From positions 3,224,001 through 3,288,000 of the forward strand of contig NC_018020.1 in the NCBI RefSeq assembly GCF_000266885.1: 64,000 nt of DNA, given 5' to 3'. The notes under the pieces were generated by a model. It did no database searches and was not told the DNA's origin. It saw nothing but the letters and a program-made list of their open reading frames with translations. Position numbers and translations under genes: made by a program. This stretch comes from Turneriella parva DSM 21527 (GTDB lineage: Bacteria > Spirochaetota > Leptospiria > Turneriellales > Turneriellaceae). Of the stretch, positions 32,930 through 41,937 are shown in pieces (the first letter of the stretch is position 1; the number at the start of each line of letters is the position of its first letter).

Positions 32930-35900
32930 CCGCGCGTCTGCGTTTACGGGGTTTCCCGGCAACTTGCACCGGCGCGTTCGCTTCTCGAAATGATTCGTCT
33001 GCAGATTCGTAAGGCTGCGCAGCTGGTTCTGGCGAGTGCACCAATAGCTGCGAAGCTTTATGTTTTTCAAACCGCGTCAGCAGCAGATAGACGCAGGGCA
33101 CCACGAACAGCGTAAAGACTGTGGAGACTATCGTGCCGCCGATAATGGTGAGGCCGATCGGAGTTCGTGTTTCTTGCCCGATGCCGTTACCGATCACGAG
33201 CGGTAATGCCGCAATCACGGTTGCCGTCGACGTCATGAGAATCGGGCGCAGGCGTACCGGGCAGGCCTCAATGAGCGCCGAGAGCACAGAGGCATTCTTG
33301 TTGGCTGCGCGCACATGGTTCGTGAACTCAACGAGCAGAATCGAGTTTTTCTTCGCAATACCCATGAGCACCACGAGTCCGATGAAGCTGAAGAGATTCA
33401 GCGACACGCCTGAGACCCACAACGTGATGAGAGCGCCGGTGACACTAAACGGCAGCGCCACCAGTACAGACAGCGGATGGACAAATGAGTTGAACTGCAC
33501 TGCCAGAATCATGTACGCAATGAGAATGCCTAAAAGCAGCGCGAGGTTAAGGCTCTTAAAAGATTCTGCCAACCCGGCGGCGCCACCTTCGAGCGCGAAC
33601 GAGTATCCCTGAGGCAGAATCTGGGCTGCAATATTTCGGGCGCGTTCGAGTACCATCGCCTGCGACTTGCCGGGTGCCACGCTGCCGAAAATACCAATCG
33701 CCCGCTGGCGGTTGACTCGCGTGATCGATTGAAACGTTTTTTTCTCCGTAAACGTCACAAGTTCGCTGAGCGGCACAGTGTTTGCGGCGGCGTTACGCAC
33801 GAGAATGTTGCCGATGTCTTTTGCCGATGAAATTTTCTCATCGGGCAGCTTTATGCGAATGTCGTATCGCCTGCCGTCTGCGGTGTAGCGTCCCTGCCTT
33901 TGGCCCGCTACCGTCGCACCGAGGGTGGTGGCTACCGATTGAATTGAAACCGAGCGCGCTGCCATCGCCTCGCGGTTCGGCACGATCAAGAGCTCGGGAA
34001 AATTACGTTTGAAGTCGGTGTCGAGGTCTTGTGTGAGACCTTCGGCGTTCAGGCGGTCGATAATCTCTTTGGCCTTGGTGTCGAGCACCTCGAGGTCGCT
34101 GCCAAAAATATTGAATGAGACCTGAAACTGGCGACCCGAGGTGAGGCCGCGTGATGAAAAATCTCTGAGCGAAGCGCGAACGCCTTCGACCTTCTTGAAA
34201 CTCCCCCTTAACTCATTCATGATCGCCACGTGCCCCTTTTTTCGTGTGGCTCTGGGCTTCAGCTTCACCAGCATAAAGAACTGGTTAATTTCAGCTGATG
34301 GTCCGCCGGCGCCCGCGCTGGTGAAAAAACGTTCGATGTCGCGGTGCTGGCCGAGAATGGCCTCGATCTCTTTGGCGCGGCTGATGGTGTAGGCGAGTGA
34401 TGCTCCCGGCGGCGCCTGGCCGTTGATGATGACGAAATCCTGATCTTGCAGCGGCACAAATTCTTGCCGCACCTGAAAAATGAGCAGCAGTGAAACCAGA
34501 AAGAGCAGCATCGATGCGACGCTGATCAGCTTGGGATGTTTCAGCGTGCGCGCGAGCAGCCGGCCATACCAGGCATTCAGGCTCTCGAACCGGTGCTCGA
34601 GATAAACTTCAAGCCTCGCCGGTTTTGGCGACGTACCCAAAAATGCCGCCGAGCGCATCGGTGTGATGGTAACGGCTTCGACCAATGATAACAGCACAGC
34701 GGCTGACATGACGATGCCGAACTGAAAGAAGAAGCGGCCGATGACGCCGTCCATAACGACGACCGGCAGAAAAACGGCGATAACGGCGAGCGTCGCCGCT
34801 GTCGCAGCAGGCAGAATCTCCATCGAGCCGTCGTAGGCTGCCTGAGCGGCGTTCTTGCCCATGCGGTAGTGGCGCACGATGTTTTCGAGCAGCATGATTG
34901 CATCGTCGACCACGATCGAGATCGCCAGAGTCAGCGCGAGCAGCGTGAAAAGGTTGAGCGTAAAGCCCGCGAAATAGATGATCAGAAACGTGCCGACGAT
35001 TGAGGTCGGTATCGAAAAGATAATGTTGAGCGCGCCCTGCCAGCTGCCGAGAAACGCAAAACAAACGAGAATCGTGACGAGCGCCGCGATCATTAGTTTC
35101 TCGTACGTCGTAAACACCGTGGCTTTCGTCGAGCGCGAAAAGTCGATGTTGACCTGCAGCGTATAACCTTCGGGTAACTGGCTCTGCAACTCGGCGACTT
35201 TTTTGTGTACCGCGTCTGCAAGCTCGACTTCGTTTTGCCCGCGCTGCTTGCGAATGCCGATGCCGATGCCCTGCTGGTCAGAACCGTTGAGGCGCGCGAT
35301 GCGGCGCTGGTCGCTCAGCGCATCTTCGACGCGCGCCACGTCGCCGATCGTGGGCGATGCACCCGAAGCATAAATATTCTCGCCGCCGCGCCGCAGAATG
35401 CGCACCCGCGAGAGGTCTTTGGGTGAACCGGCTTCACCCAGCCAGCGCACGCGCAGCTCGTCTTTGCCTTTGATGAACTGGCCCGCAGTGCTTTCCAGGT
35501 GCTGCGTCTCAATCGCCGTTACCAGGTCAGAGACTGTGATGTCATACCGGCGCATTTTTGCCATGTCGGGCCAGACACGCAGGTTGCGTTCAGGGTAACC
35601 CGCGATCGAGGCTTCGCCTATGCCGGGAATAAATCGGAACTGATCGAGTAAAAAGACGTCAGCCCAGACCAAGAGTTCGTGCAACGGTTTATCCGCAAAG
35701 ACGCCAATGAACATAAATGGCTGATCTTCTGGGTTCGTCTTTGAAATCACGGGTGGATCGATACCGAGCGGAAGCCGCAACTGGCTGAGCGCGGCCTGCA
35801 CCTCTTGCAGCGCCACGTCGACATTGCGCTGCATGTCAAGTTCGAGCACGACCTGACCCGAACCCTGGCGGGCATTCGAGCGCATCTGTTTGAGACCCTC

Positions 35901-36122
35901 GATGCCGAGCAGGCGCTCTTCAATCGGTATCAGCAGCGTCGATTCGACGACCTCGGGTGTAGCCCCTTCGTACGCGACATTGACCGTCAAAATGGGAAAG
36001 TCGATGTCGGGCAATTGGCTGACGCCCAATTGCGTGGCGGCAACCGCGCCGAAAATAATGAGAGCCGACATGAGAATCCACGCGAACACGGGGCGAACAA
36101 TCGATGTGGCGATGAGGTTCAT
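32922..36122 (-). CDS. RND-family (HAE1/AcrB-type) efflux transporter inner-membrane subunit
   Basis: 1066 residues from ATG 36122 (MNLIATSIVRPVFAWILM); the upstream in-frame ATG at 36146 is less family-like. There are two repeats, each with one TM then a large periplasmic loop then five TMs. The TM4 proton-relay pair is in LTLAISIVVDDAIMLLEN, and RND family motifs include GVSQLPDIDFP at the start. The C-terminus is basic (GKPRKRRRAVT). It should export drugs, lipids or metabolites using the proton gradient, but no membrane-fusion protein or TolC-like gene is adjacent, so its partners are encoded elsewhere. Confidence 0.95.
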   Translation of the reverse strand: MNLIATSIVRPVFAWILMSALIIFGAVAATQLGVSQLPDIDFPILTVNVAYEGATPEVVESTLLIPIEERLLGIEGLKQMRSNARQGSGQVVLELDMQRNVDVALQEVQAALSQLRLPLGIDPPVISKTNPEDQPFMFIGVFADKPLHELLVWADVFLLDQFRFIPGIGEASIAGYPERNLRVWPDMAKMRRYDITVSDLVTAIETQHLESTAGQFIKGKDELRVRWLGEAGSPKDLSRVRILRRGGENIYASGASPTIGDVARVEDALSDQRRIARLNGSDQQGIGIGIRKQRGQNEVELADAVHKKVAELQSQLPEGYTLQVNIDFSRSTKATVFTTYEKLMIAALVTILVCFAFLGSWQGALNIIFSIPTSIVGTFLIIYFAGFTLNLFTLLALTLAISIVVDDAIMLLENIVRHYRMGKNAAQAAYDGSMEILPAATAATLAVIAVFLPVVVMDGVIGRFFFQFGIVMSAAVLLSLVEAVTITPMRSAAFLGTSPKPARLEVYLEHRFESLNAWYGRLLARTLKHPKLISVASMLLFLVSLLLIFQVRQEFVPLQDQDFVIINGQAPPGASLAYTISRAKEIEAILGQHRDIERFFTSAGAGGPSAEINQFFMLVKLKPRATRKKGHVAIMNELRGSFKKVEGVRASLRDFSSRGLTSGRQFQVSFNIFGSDLEVLDTKAKEIIDRLNAEGLTQDLDTDFKRNFPELLIVPNREAMAARSVSIQSVATTLGATVAGQRQGRYTADGRRYDIRIKLPDEKISSAKDIGNILVRNAAANTVPLSELVTFTEKKTFQSITRVNRQRAIGIFGSVAPGKSQAMVLERARNIAAQILPQGYSFALEGGAAGLAESFKSLNLALLLGILIAYMILAVQFNSFVHPLSVLVALPFSVTGALITLWVSGVSLNLFSFIGLVVLMGIAKKNSILLVEFTNHVRAANKNASVLSALIEACPVRLRPILMTSTATVIAALPLVIGNGIGQETRTPIGLTIIGGTIVSTVFTLFVVPCVYLLLTRFEKHKASQLLVHSPEPAAQPYESADESFREANAPVQVAGKPRKRRRAVT

Positions 36123-36332
36123 GCGTTTACAGGGCAGTGATGGCACCGGGTAAATTACCCATAAGCGCCTTTGGGAAAGCGGAAAGTGACGTGGGCGCGT
36201 AAAGACCTATTCTCCACGCCGTTGCCATAAGGGGCCGCGGCAGGTCGCCATATTCGAAATTCGTCGTTCTGCGACCTGTCGCGCAGCCCCATAAATCTGG
36301 GCGCTGCGGCAGATTGATGCGATCTTTAGCCG
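36123..36332. other. Divergent intergenic region with an 18-20-base imperfect hairpin
   Basis: The 210-bp region separates the divergent RND and MFS genes and must hold both promoters. It contains a small hairpin gggta/taccc (36148-36160), a gcgcc/ggcgc pair (36165-36198) and a longer imperfect stem 36231-36248/36271-36290 (ggggc and caggtcgc segments match; a 2-base bulge). No convincing -35/-10 pair was located. The stem may be a regulatory site or a relative of the structured elements at 32255 and 37688. Confidence 0.4.
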
Positions 36333-37688
36333 ATGCAAGGCGTTACCGATACCGAGAAGCCCGTTTCACGGCGCGAAAAACTCATGGTGCTGTTCATGGG
36401 CGTCGCAGTCGTGCTGGTCATCATGAACACGATGATGTTCAACCTCGCACTGCCTAAAGTGGCGCTCGAATTTCAGCTGAACGCCGCCGAAACCTCGTGG
36501 ATCGTCACCGCGTATTCGATCATGTTCGCGATTGCATCGATCACGTACAGCCGCCTCGCAGACTTCATACCGATTCGTCGCCTGTTTCTGATCGGGCTTA
36601 GCTCGCTCGGTGTTGCCGCGATCGCCGGCTTCTTTATTCATGACTTCTACATATTGATAGGCGTGCGTGTGCTGCAGGCATCAGGCGCAGGTTCAATACC
36701 GGGTTTAGCACTCGTTTTTATCTCAAGGCACATACCTCTCGCAAGGCGCGGGCGGGCCATGGCGCGCGTCATGGCAGCCGTCGGGTTAGGGCTGGGGCTT
36801 GGTCCCGTCGTGGGCGGCGCGATTGTCGAATATGCAGGGTGGCACTATCTCTTTTTGCTGACCGCATCGGCGCTGCTGCTCGTGCCGGTTTTTGCGGTGC
36901 TCGTACCGCAAGAAGAGGTCCGCCACGGCACCTTTGACGTGATCGGCGCTGTGTTCGCGGCGACGGGCATCACCGCACTGCTGATGGCCCTCACGCAAAA
37001 GTCAATCCCCGCGTTGTTAGGGGGATCTATAAGCGTACTCCTTTTTGTCTGGCGTATCAGATCGGCGCGCGAACCCTTCGTTCTGCCCACGCTCTTTACC
37101 AACCGAAACTATCTAAAGCTCGCAGCGGTGGGTGTCGCCGCTTACATCGTGAGTTTTGCACTGCTCTTCATTATGCCGCAGATGCTCGTGAAGCTGCATG
37201 GCCTCAGCGCGATCCATGCAGGTCTCGCCATATTTCCCGGTTCAATCATGGCGATGCTGGTTTCACCAGTGACTGGTAAAACCATCGACCGCAGGGGAAA
37301 CACCGGCATTCTGCGGCTACTGCCGTGGCTCATGGCCGCTGGTACGCTGCTTCTGGCGCTTTTTGCGAAAGATGGTTATCTTTATCTGTCGCTTGCGTAT
37401 ATTCTCGTGAGCGTGGCGTTTACGTTTATTACGAGCGCTGTCTCAAACGAGATGTCACGCCTTCTGGTACCTGCGCAGATCGGCTCAGGCCTTGGTCTCT
37501 TTCAGCTCATGCAGTTTTTCAGCGGCGCATTCGGCGTCGCGCTTTCTGCGACCGCGTTGGTGTGGCAGCGTGATCTGCCGCAGGCTGAAAGTTATAGCAA
37601 CATCTATTTCGGTATGACCTTTATCGTTCTTCTGTCGGTTGTTTCGGCTTCTGACTATTTGAAATCCAAAAACCGCTCGGAGGATTGA
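36333..37688 (+). CDS. MFS efflux transporter (DHA2-like)
   Basis: 451 residues with about 12-14 hydrophobic helices. The N-terminal half holds the loop sequence SRLADFIPIRRLFLIG (motif A-like) and the antiporter motif C-like stretch GLGLGLGPVVGGAIVE in TM5, typical of drug:H+ antiporters. Substrates cannot be inferred. It is divergent from the RND pump, which hints at joint control of two exporters. Its stop codon is the outer edge of a multi-armed palindromic structure. Confidence 0.88.
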   Translation: MQGVTDTEKPVSRREKLMVLFMGVAVVLVIMNTMMFNLALPKVALEFQLNAAETSWIVTAYSIMFAIASITYSRLADFIPIRRLFLIGLSSLGVAAIAGFFIHDFYILIGVRVLQASGAGSIPGLALVFISRHIPLARRGRAMARVMAAVGLGLGLGPVVGGAIVEYAGWHYLFLLTASALLLVPVFAVLVPQEEVRHGTFDVIGAVFAATGITALLMALTQKSIPALLGGSISVLLFVWRIRSAREPFVLPTLFTNRNYLKLAAVGVAAYIVSFALLFIMPQMLVKLHGLSAIHAGLAIFPGSIMAMLVSPVTGKTIDRRGNTGILRLLPWLMAAGTLLLALFAKDGYLYLSLAYILVSVAFTFITSAVSNEMSRLLVPAQIGSGLGLFQLMQFFSGAFGVALSATALVWQRDLPQAESYSNIYFGMTFIVLLSVVSASDYLKSKNRSED

Positions 37689-37841
37689 CAGGCGCCGGAA
37701 AAAATTCCCAAAAAATTCGAAATGCCTCGTCGTTTGCAGGCGCAAACGACTGCTAAAGCGCTACGCGGCAAGAGCCGCTTCGCTGCATTTCGATTTTTCG
37801 GTTTCCGGCGCCTGTTCGCCGTTTCCTGCGAAGGAAACGGC
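37688..37841 (+). other. Multi-armed palindromic element after the MFS gene
   Basis: Nested inverted repeats begin on the last base of the MFS stop codon. The outer stem 37688-37701/37802-37815 has 14 perfect bp; the second stem 37717-37725/37785-37793 has 9 bp. Inside are hairpins 37729-37737/37742-37750 (9 bp, loop aggc) and 37757-37769/37774-37784 (loop aaga). A separate 9-bp hairpin follows at 37818-37841. The remaining gap to the next gene (to 37909) is AT-rich and may hold its promoter. It probably ends MFS transcription; the elaborate form resembles the element at 32255. Confidence 0.65.
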
Positions 37842-37909
37842 TTTAGTGTACGCATGTATCTAAACTCATGAATTAGTTGCCGCCGACTCTCAAAGCCCCA
37901 TTATAGTGC

Positions 37910-39673
37910 ATGCTACCTGATTATTACCAGTTTTCGCTGCCGACGAATGTGCGCTATGGCATTGGCCTGGCGTCGAGGCTGGGCGAAGAGCTTGCCGGCT
38001 TTCCCGGTAAACGTGCACTGCTTGTCACCGACAAGGTGATCGTGGCGGCCGGTCTTGCTAAGAAAGTCATCGAAGGCCTTCAGGGTTCTGCGATTACGAT
38101 TGCTGCCACATACGATAACGTACCGCCCAACAGCGAACTCAAGGTGGTGACCGAAGCAGCAGAGCTTGGCGTCAAAAATAAGTGCGACATGGTAATTGCA
38201 ATCGGTGGCGGTTCGGTGCTCGATTCGGCGAAAGTCATTAACCTGCTCATGGTCAAGGGCGGGCCACTGCAGCAGCACATGGGCGCACAGTTGCTCAAAG
38301 AAAGAATTTTGCCTTCGGTATTTATCCCCACCACATCGGGCACGGGCTCAGAGGTGACGCAGTTCGCGATGGTTTCAGACGATGCGAACTCGGTGAAGCT
38401 GCCATTTGCAGAAGACCACTTTCTGCCCGACATCGCGATTCTTGACCCCGAGATGACCGCGACGATGCCCGGCAAAGTGACGGCGGCAACGGGTATGGAT
38501 GCGTTGACGCATGCGATTGAATGCTATGCGGGTCAGAACCCGAACCCGGTTTCTGACGCGCTGGCTCTCTATGCGATTGAACTGATTGTGCAAAACATTC
38601 TGCAGGCGGTCGCGGTGCCGAATGACCTCAATGCGCGCGGCGCGATGCTGACGGCGTCGTTTCTCGCGGCAGTGGCCTTTAACCACGGCGGCGTCGGCAT
38701 TGTGCACGGAATCAGCCATGCGTTGGGCGGGGTGTACCACATACCACACGGTCTTGCCAACAGCATCATTCTGCCGTTCAGCGTTGAGCACAATATGGAA
38801 AGTTCAGCGGCACGTTATGCGCGTATCGCGCAAATATTCGGCGACAGCGGTTTCTATCCCGTAAAAGAGCTGAACCAGATCGTCTCACGCCTCGATAATT
38901 TTGCTGTGAACCAGGCGGTGACGCAGCTCGGCCTCGTTGATGAGTGGCTTACCAAACAGCGGGCGCAGAGCCTTGCCGGTAAACTGCGCGCGATGAACCA
39001 AAAACTGAACGCGCTTTGCGGTCATCCGCTGAACCTGCGCGACGCGGGCGTCAAAGACGGCCTCGCGAAGCTAGACCAGGTTGTGCGCACGGCGCTCGAA
39101 GACGGAGCGATGCTGAACAACCCGCAGGCCGTAACCGGTGAAGCGGTGCGGGAAATCGTCAAGACGGCGTATGAGCAGAATCTGAAGCCGATTGCGGTTT
39201 CGAAATCTGAACTTAAAGCTGCACGCACTGCGGGCGCGGCGAAGAAGCTCAAGGCAATTTTCAAAGATGAGGCGGGTCTCTACGATATTCTGGGCAACTA
39301 CTTTCTGAAAATTCAGGCCGACCCCAAACTCTTTGCGCCGCTCAAGAACTCGGGACTCAAGATTCGTTTCAACTACAGCGCGCCAGACGGGTCAATTGCG
39401 CTCGACGGCTCGACCGACGACAAGTCGAAGCAGGTTCTGACCGGCGACGCCGCTCGGGCGTTTTCGCCCGAAGTGGAGTTCACACTTTCTGCCGATGTCG
39501 CGCACTATTTCTGGCATGGGCAGGTGAACCTCATGCAGGCTCTCGCGCGCAAAGAAGTCAGCCCCAAGGGCAACCTGCCGCGCGCGATGAGGCTGTTGCC
39601 GCTGCTCGAACCGCTGTACGAACTCTATCCGCAATACCTGCGGGAAAGAGATCTGGCGAAATTGGCCCTCTAG
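37910..39673 (+). CDS. Iron-containing alcohol dehydrogenase with C-terminal SCP2-like domain
   Basis: 587 residues, about 190 longer than a type III (Fe) alcohol dehydrogenase. The N-terminal NAD-binding part has IAIGGGSVLDSAKVIN and FIPTTSGTGSEVTQFA. Metal ligands lie in ATGMDALTHAIECY and in VHGISHALGGVYHIPHGLAN. From about residue 470 the sequence changes to an SCP2/sterol-carrier-like domain (LKIRFNYSAPDGSIALDG, VEFTLSADVAHYFWHGQVNL). The SCP2 part suggests a hydrophobic alcohol or aldehyde substrate; this is inference. A TATA-like sequence lies 2-5 bases before the ATG. ArgH follows after a hairpin. Confidence 0.88.
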   Translation: MLPDYYQFSLPTNVRYGIGLASRLGEELAGFPGKRALLVTDKVIVAAGLAKKVIEGLQGSAITIAATYDNVPPNSELKVVTEAAELGVKNKCDMVIAIGGGSVLDSAKVINLLMVKGGPLQQHMGAQLLKERILPSVFIPTTSGTGSEVTQFAMVSDDANSVKLPFAEDHFLPDIAILDPEMTATMPGKVTAATGMDALTHAIECYAGQNPNPVSDALALYAIELIVQNILQAVAVPNDLNARGAMLTASFLAAVAFNHGGVGIVHGISHALGGVYHIPHGLANSIILPFSVEHNMESSAARYARIAQIFGDSGFYPVKELNQIVSRLDNFAVNQAVTQLGLVDEWLTKQRAQSLAGKLRAMNQKLNALCGHPLNLRDAGVKDGLAKLDQVVRTALEDGAMLNNPQAVTGEAVREIVKTAYEQNLKPIAVSKSELKAARTAGAAKKLKAIFKDEAGLYDILGNYFLKIQADPKLFAPLKNSGLKIRFNYSAPDGSIALDGSTDDKSKQVLTGDAARAFSPEVEFTLSADVAHYFWHGQVNLMQALARKEVSPKGNLPRAMRLLPLLEPLYELYPQYLRERDLAKLAL

Positions 39674-39681
39674 TCGTTTTT

Positions 39682-39709
39682 GTGCAGACGCAGCAAGCTG
39701 CGTCTGCAC
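39682..39709 (+). terminator. Perfect 12-bp hairpin after the Fe-ADH stop
   Basis: Arms 39682-39693 and 39698-39709 match perfectly, loop caag, starting 8 bases after the TAG. A T-run precedes rather than follows it, so it is not a standard intrinsic terminator. The -10-like GATAAT of argH begins at its outer edge. Confidence 0.55.
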
Positions 39710-39715
39710 GATAAT
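39710..39715 (+). promoter_or_regulatory. -10-like GATAAT six bases before argH
   Basis: GATAAT ends 6 bases before the ATG and no Shine-Dalgarno is present. The -35 position is occupied by the hairpin, so promoter activity is uncertain. Confidence 0.35.
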
Positions 39716-39721
39716 CCCGAA

Positions 39722-41128
39722 ATGGCAGATAAAACAGATAAATTATGGCACGGGCGCTTTGAAGCTCCGCCTTCAAAAATAACCGAAGAAATTTCCGAGT
39801 CGATTTCGTTCGATCAGGTCTTGTATAAAGTCGACATCCGCGCATCGCTGGCGCATGCGCGCATGCTACAAAGCATCGGCGTGCTGACAGCCGCCGAGTT
39901 CAACGATATCGAACGCGGCCTCAAACAGGTCGAGAGTGAAATCGAGTCGGGTAAGTTTACTTATTCTGCGGCGCTTGAAGATATTCACATGCATATCGAG
40001 TCGCGGCTGACCGAAGTCATCGGCGACACCGGCAAGAAACTGCACACCGGGCGGTCGCGCAATGACCAGGTGGCAGTCGATACACACCTATACACGCGCG
40101 AGGCATTGCAGGCGCACCGCGCCGACCTGACAGAGCTGCTGAAAGCATTCTTGAATCTGGCCAAACAAAACCTGAAAACCGTCTGGGTGGGCTATACGCA
40201 TCTGCAGATAGCGCAGCCGGTTTTGCTGGGCCACTACCTCATGGCCTATTTCTGGCAATTTGCGCGCGACCTGGAGCTGCTCGATTTTACGCTGCAAAGT
40301 CTGCGCTTTTCGCCGCTCGGTTCGGCCGCGCTGGGCGGCGCCAATTATGCCGTCGATCGGCAGATGACGGCAAAAGAGCTGGGCTTTGCCGCGCCATACC
40401 CGAACAGCATGGACGCGGTTGCCAACCGCGACTACCAGTTAAATTACCATTTTTGGGTGACGCGCCTTTATTTGCACATTTCGCGCTTCTGCGAAGACAT
40501 CATTATTTATAACACCACCGAATTCGGCTACGTGACGCTCGGCGATGCGGTGACCACGGGGTCGTCGATTATGCCGCAGAAGAAGAATCCCGACATTGCG
40601 GAGCTCTTACGCGGAAAAGCCGGCCGCGTCAATGGCAACCTGCAGGCACTCGTCACAAATCTGAAGGGTCTGCCGATGACCTATAACCGTGATCTGCAAG
40701 AAGACAAGGTATACCTGTTCGACAGCATTCAGCAGGCGCGTCAGGGTCTCAAGGGCATGCTTGAAATTCTGCAGAATATTCGTTTTAATGAAAGCCGGGT
40801 GCTCGAAAACCTGTCGCGCGGGTTTGCGCTCGCAACCGACGTCGCAGACTATCTCGTGCGCGAGCGCCAGGTTCCCTTCAGAGATGCGCATGCCGTCGCA
40901 GGTTCTGCCGTGAAACTTGCAGAAGAGCAGGGCAAACGCCTCGAAACCCTCACAGCAGCTGATTGGCAAAAAATCGCAGGCTACAAAATCGATTTTCCCG
41001 AAGGTTTTTTCACGCCGCTCGCATCGATCGCGCGCCGCCAGGGCGAAGGTTCTACAAACCCGCAGGCAGTCGGCGAGCAGATCGCTGCTGCTGACAGGTT
41101 CGTTCTTGAAGCAACAGCTAAAGCGTAA
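39722..41128 (+). CDS. argH: Argininosuccinate lyase
   Basis: 468 residues from ATG 39722 (MADKTDKLWHGRFEAPP). The fumarase/aspartase superfamily signature GSSIMPQKKNPDIAE is intact, as are the substrate segments HTGRSRNDQVAVDTHLY and GYTHLQIAQPV. It splits argininosuccinate into arginine and fumarate, the last step of arginine synthesis. No other arg genes are nearby. The 3' end overlaps the convergent GHKL-like gene by 11 bp. The upstream in-frame extension to 39680 runs through the hairpin and is rejected. Confidence 0.97.
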   Translation: MADKTDKLWHGRFEAPPSKITEEISESISFDQVLYKVDIRASLAHARMLQSIGVLTAAEFNDIERGLKQVESEIESGKFTYSAALEDIHMHIESRLTEVIGDTGKKLHTGRSRNDQVAVDTHLYTREALQAHRADLTELLKAFLNLAKQNLKTVWVGYTHLQIAQPVLLGHYLMAYFWQFARDLELLDFTLQSLRFSPLGSAALGGANYAVDRQMTAKELGFAAPYPNSMDAVANRDYQLNYHFWVTRLYLHISRFCEDIIIYNTTEFGYVTLGDAVTTGSSIMPQKKNPDIAELLRGKAGRVNGNLQALVTNLKGLPMTYNRDLQEDKVYLFDSIQQARQGLKGMLEILQNIRFNESRVLENLSRGFALATDVADYLVRERQVPFRDAHAVAGSAVKLAEEQGKRLETLTAADWQKIAGYKIDFPEGFFTPLASIARRQGEGSTNPQAVGEQIAAADRFVLEATAKA

Positions 41129-41936
41129 ACTTTGCCCTGGGAAAGTGCATCACCGCACGGGTAGCGCCTTCAGATGCGCTGATCGTAAAAAACTCAAGCG
41201 GGTCTAACTGCATCTCGTAATAGATCTCGTCAGCCATAGCGATGCCAAACCCTGCGGATTCAGTCACGTCGATAAAGTCAGGCCCGAAATAGTCGGTCGA
41301 CCGACCTTCGTCGAAAAGTTTGCGGTGCACGCGCCGGCTCTGCTGAATGCGTTCCATGTCTTTGGAAAGAATTGGTATGTCGTTCACCACGTTGAATACG
41401 ATCTTTTCATCGGTCATTGCCATCGTGAAATGAATAAATACCTCTTCTTCTTCAAGCAGTTTGTTGAACTCCATTAATTGCTGAATGTCTTTGGTGGTGA
41501 GCGTTGCTGCGCGGCCCGTCCGTTTCTTTTCAGTCAGCTGCAGCACGTTATTGACGCGTTTTTTCAGCTTCTCAGGTATAATATGCCGGGTCATGAAGTC
41601 GCGCAACATTTCTTCATGAAAGATGATTTCAATCAGCGAGTCAATATCGTCGAACTGTTGCTTCAACAGCTTCATGCGCACTTCTGACTTAAAGATGACG
41701 TGTTTGGCGTTGGCTTTAATGGCGTTAAAAATGATTTCAACGACGGCTGAATAGAGATTAAAGAGCATCGCCGGGTTCAGCTGAAATTCTTCGAATATGC
41801 GCACGAAAATATTCATCAGCTCTTCGCGGCCGATGCGGGTTAGCGCGTTGATGCGAAACACGACAATGCGGTCGCGCTGCAGTTTACGGACTGCCTTCTC
41901 TATTTTTGAATTGGGTGTGGGATTGTTTTCTTGCAT
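41118..41936 (-). CDS. Divergent GHKL-ATPase-like protein
   Basis: 272 residues, no TM or signal peptide. The segment LYSAVVEIIFNAIKANAKHV looks like the N-box helix of GHKL ATPases (N in position), and TESAGFGIAMADEIYY like the G-box/lid. Between them is a long helical insertion (about residues 100-190) that is unlike histidine kinases or RsbW. It starts one base behind the kdsD stop and is last in a three-gene operon. It may be a regulator or a degenerate kinase; ATP binding is not certain. Confidence 0.6.
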   Translation of the reverse strand: MQENNPTPNSKIEKAVRKLQRDRIVVFRINALTRIGREELMNIFVRIFEEFQLNPAMLFNLYSAVVEIIFNAIKANAKHVIFKSEVRMKLLKQQFDDIDSLIEIIFHEEMLRDFMTRHIIPEKLKKRVNNVLQLTEKKRTGRAATLTTKDIQQLMEFNKLLEEEEVFIHFTMAMTDEKIVFNVVNDIPILSKDMERIQQSRRVHRKLFDEGRSTDYFGPDFIDVTESAGFGIAMADEIYYEMQLDPLEFFTISASEGATRAVMHFPRAKFTL

Positions 41937-41937
41937 G

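Noticed and set aside
39680-39721. ArgH N-terminal extension from 39680
   Set aside because: The added codons are the hairpin sequence; the family N-terminus begins at ATG 39722.
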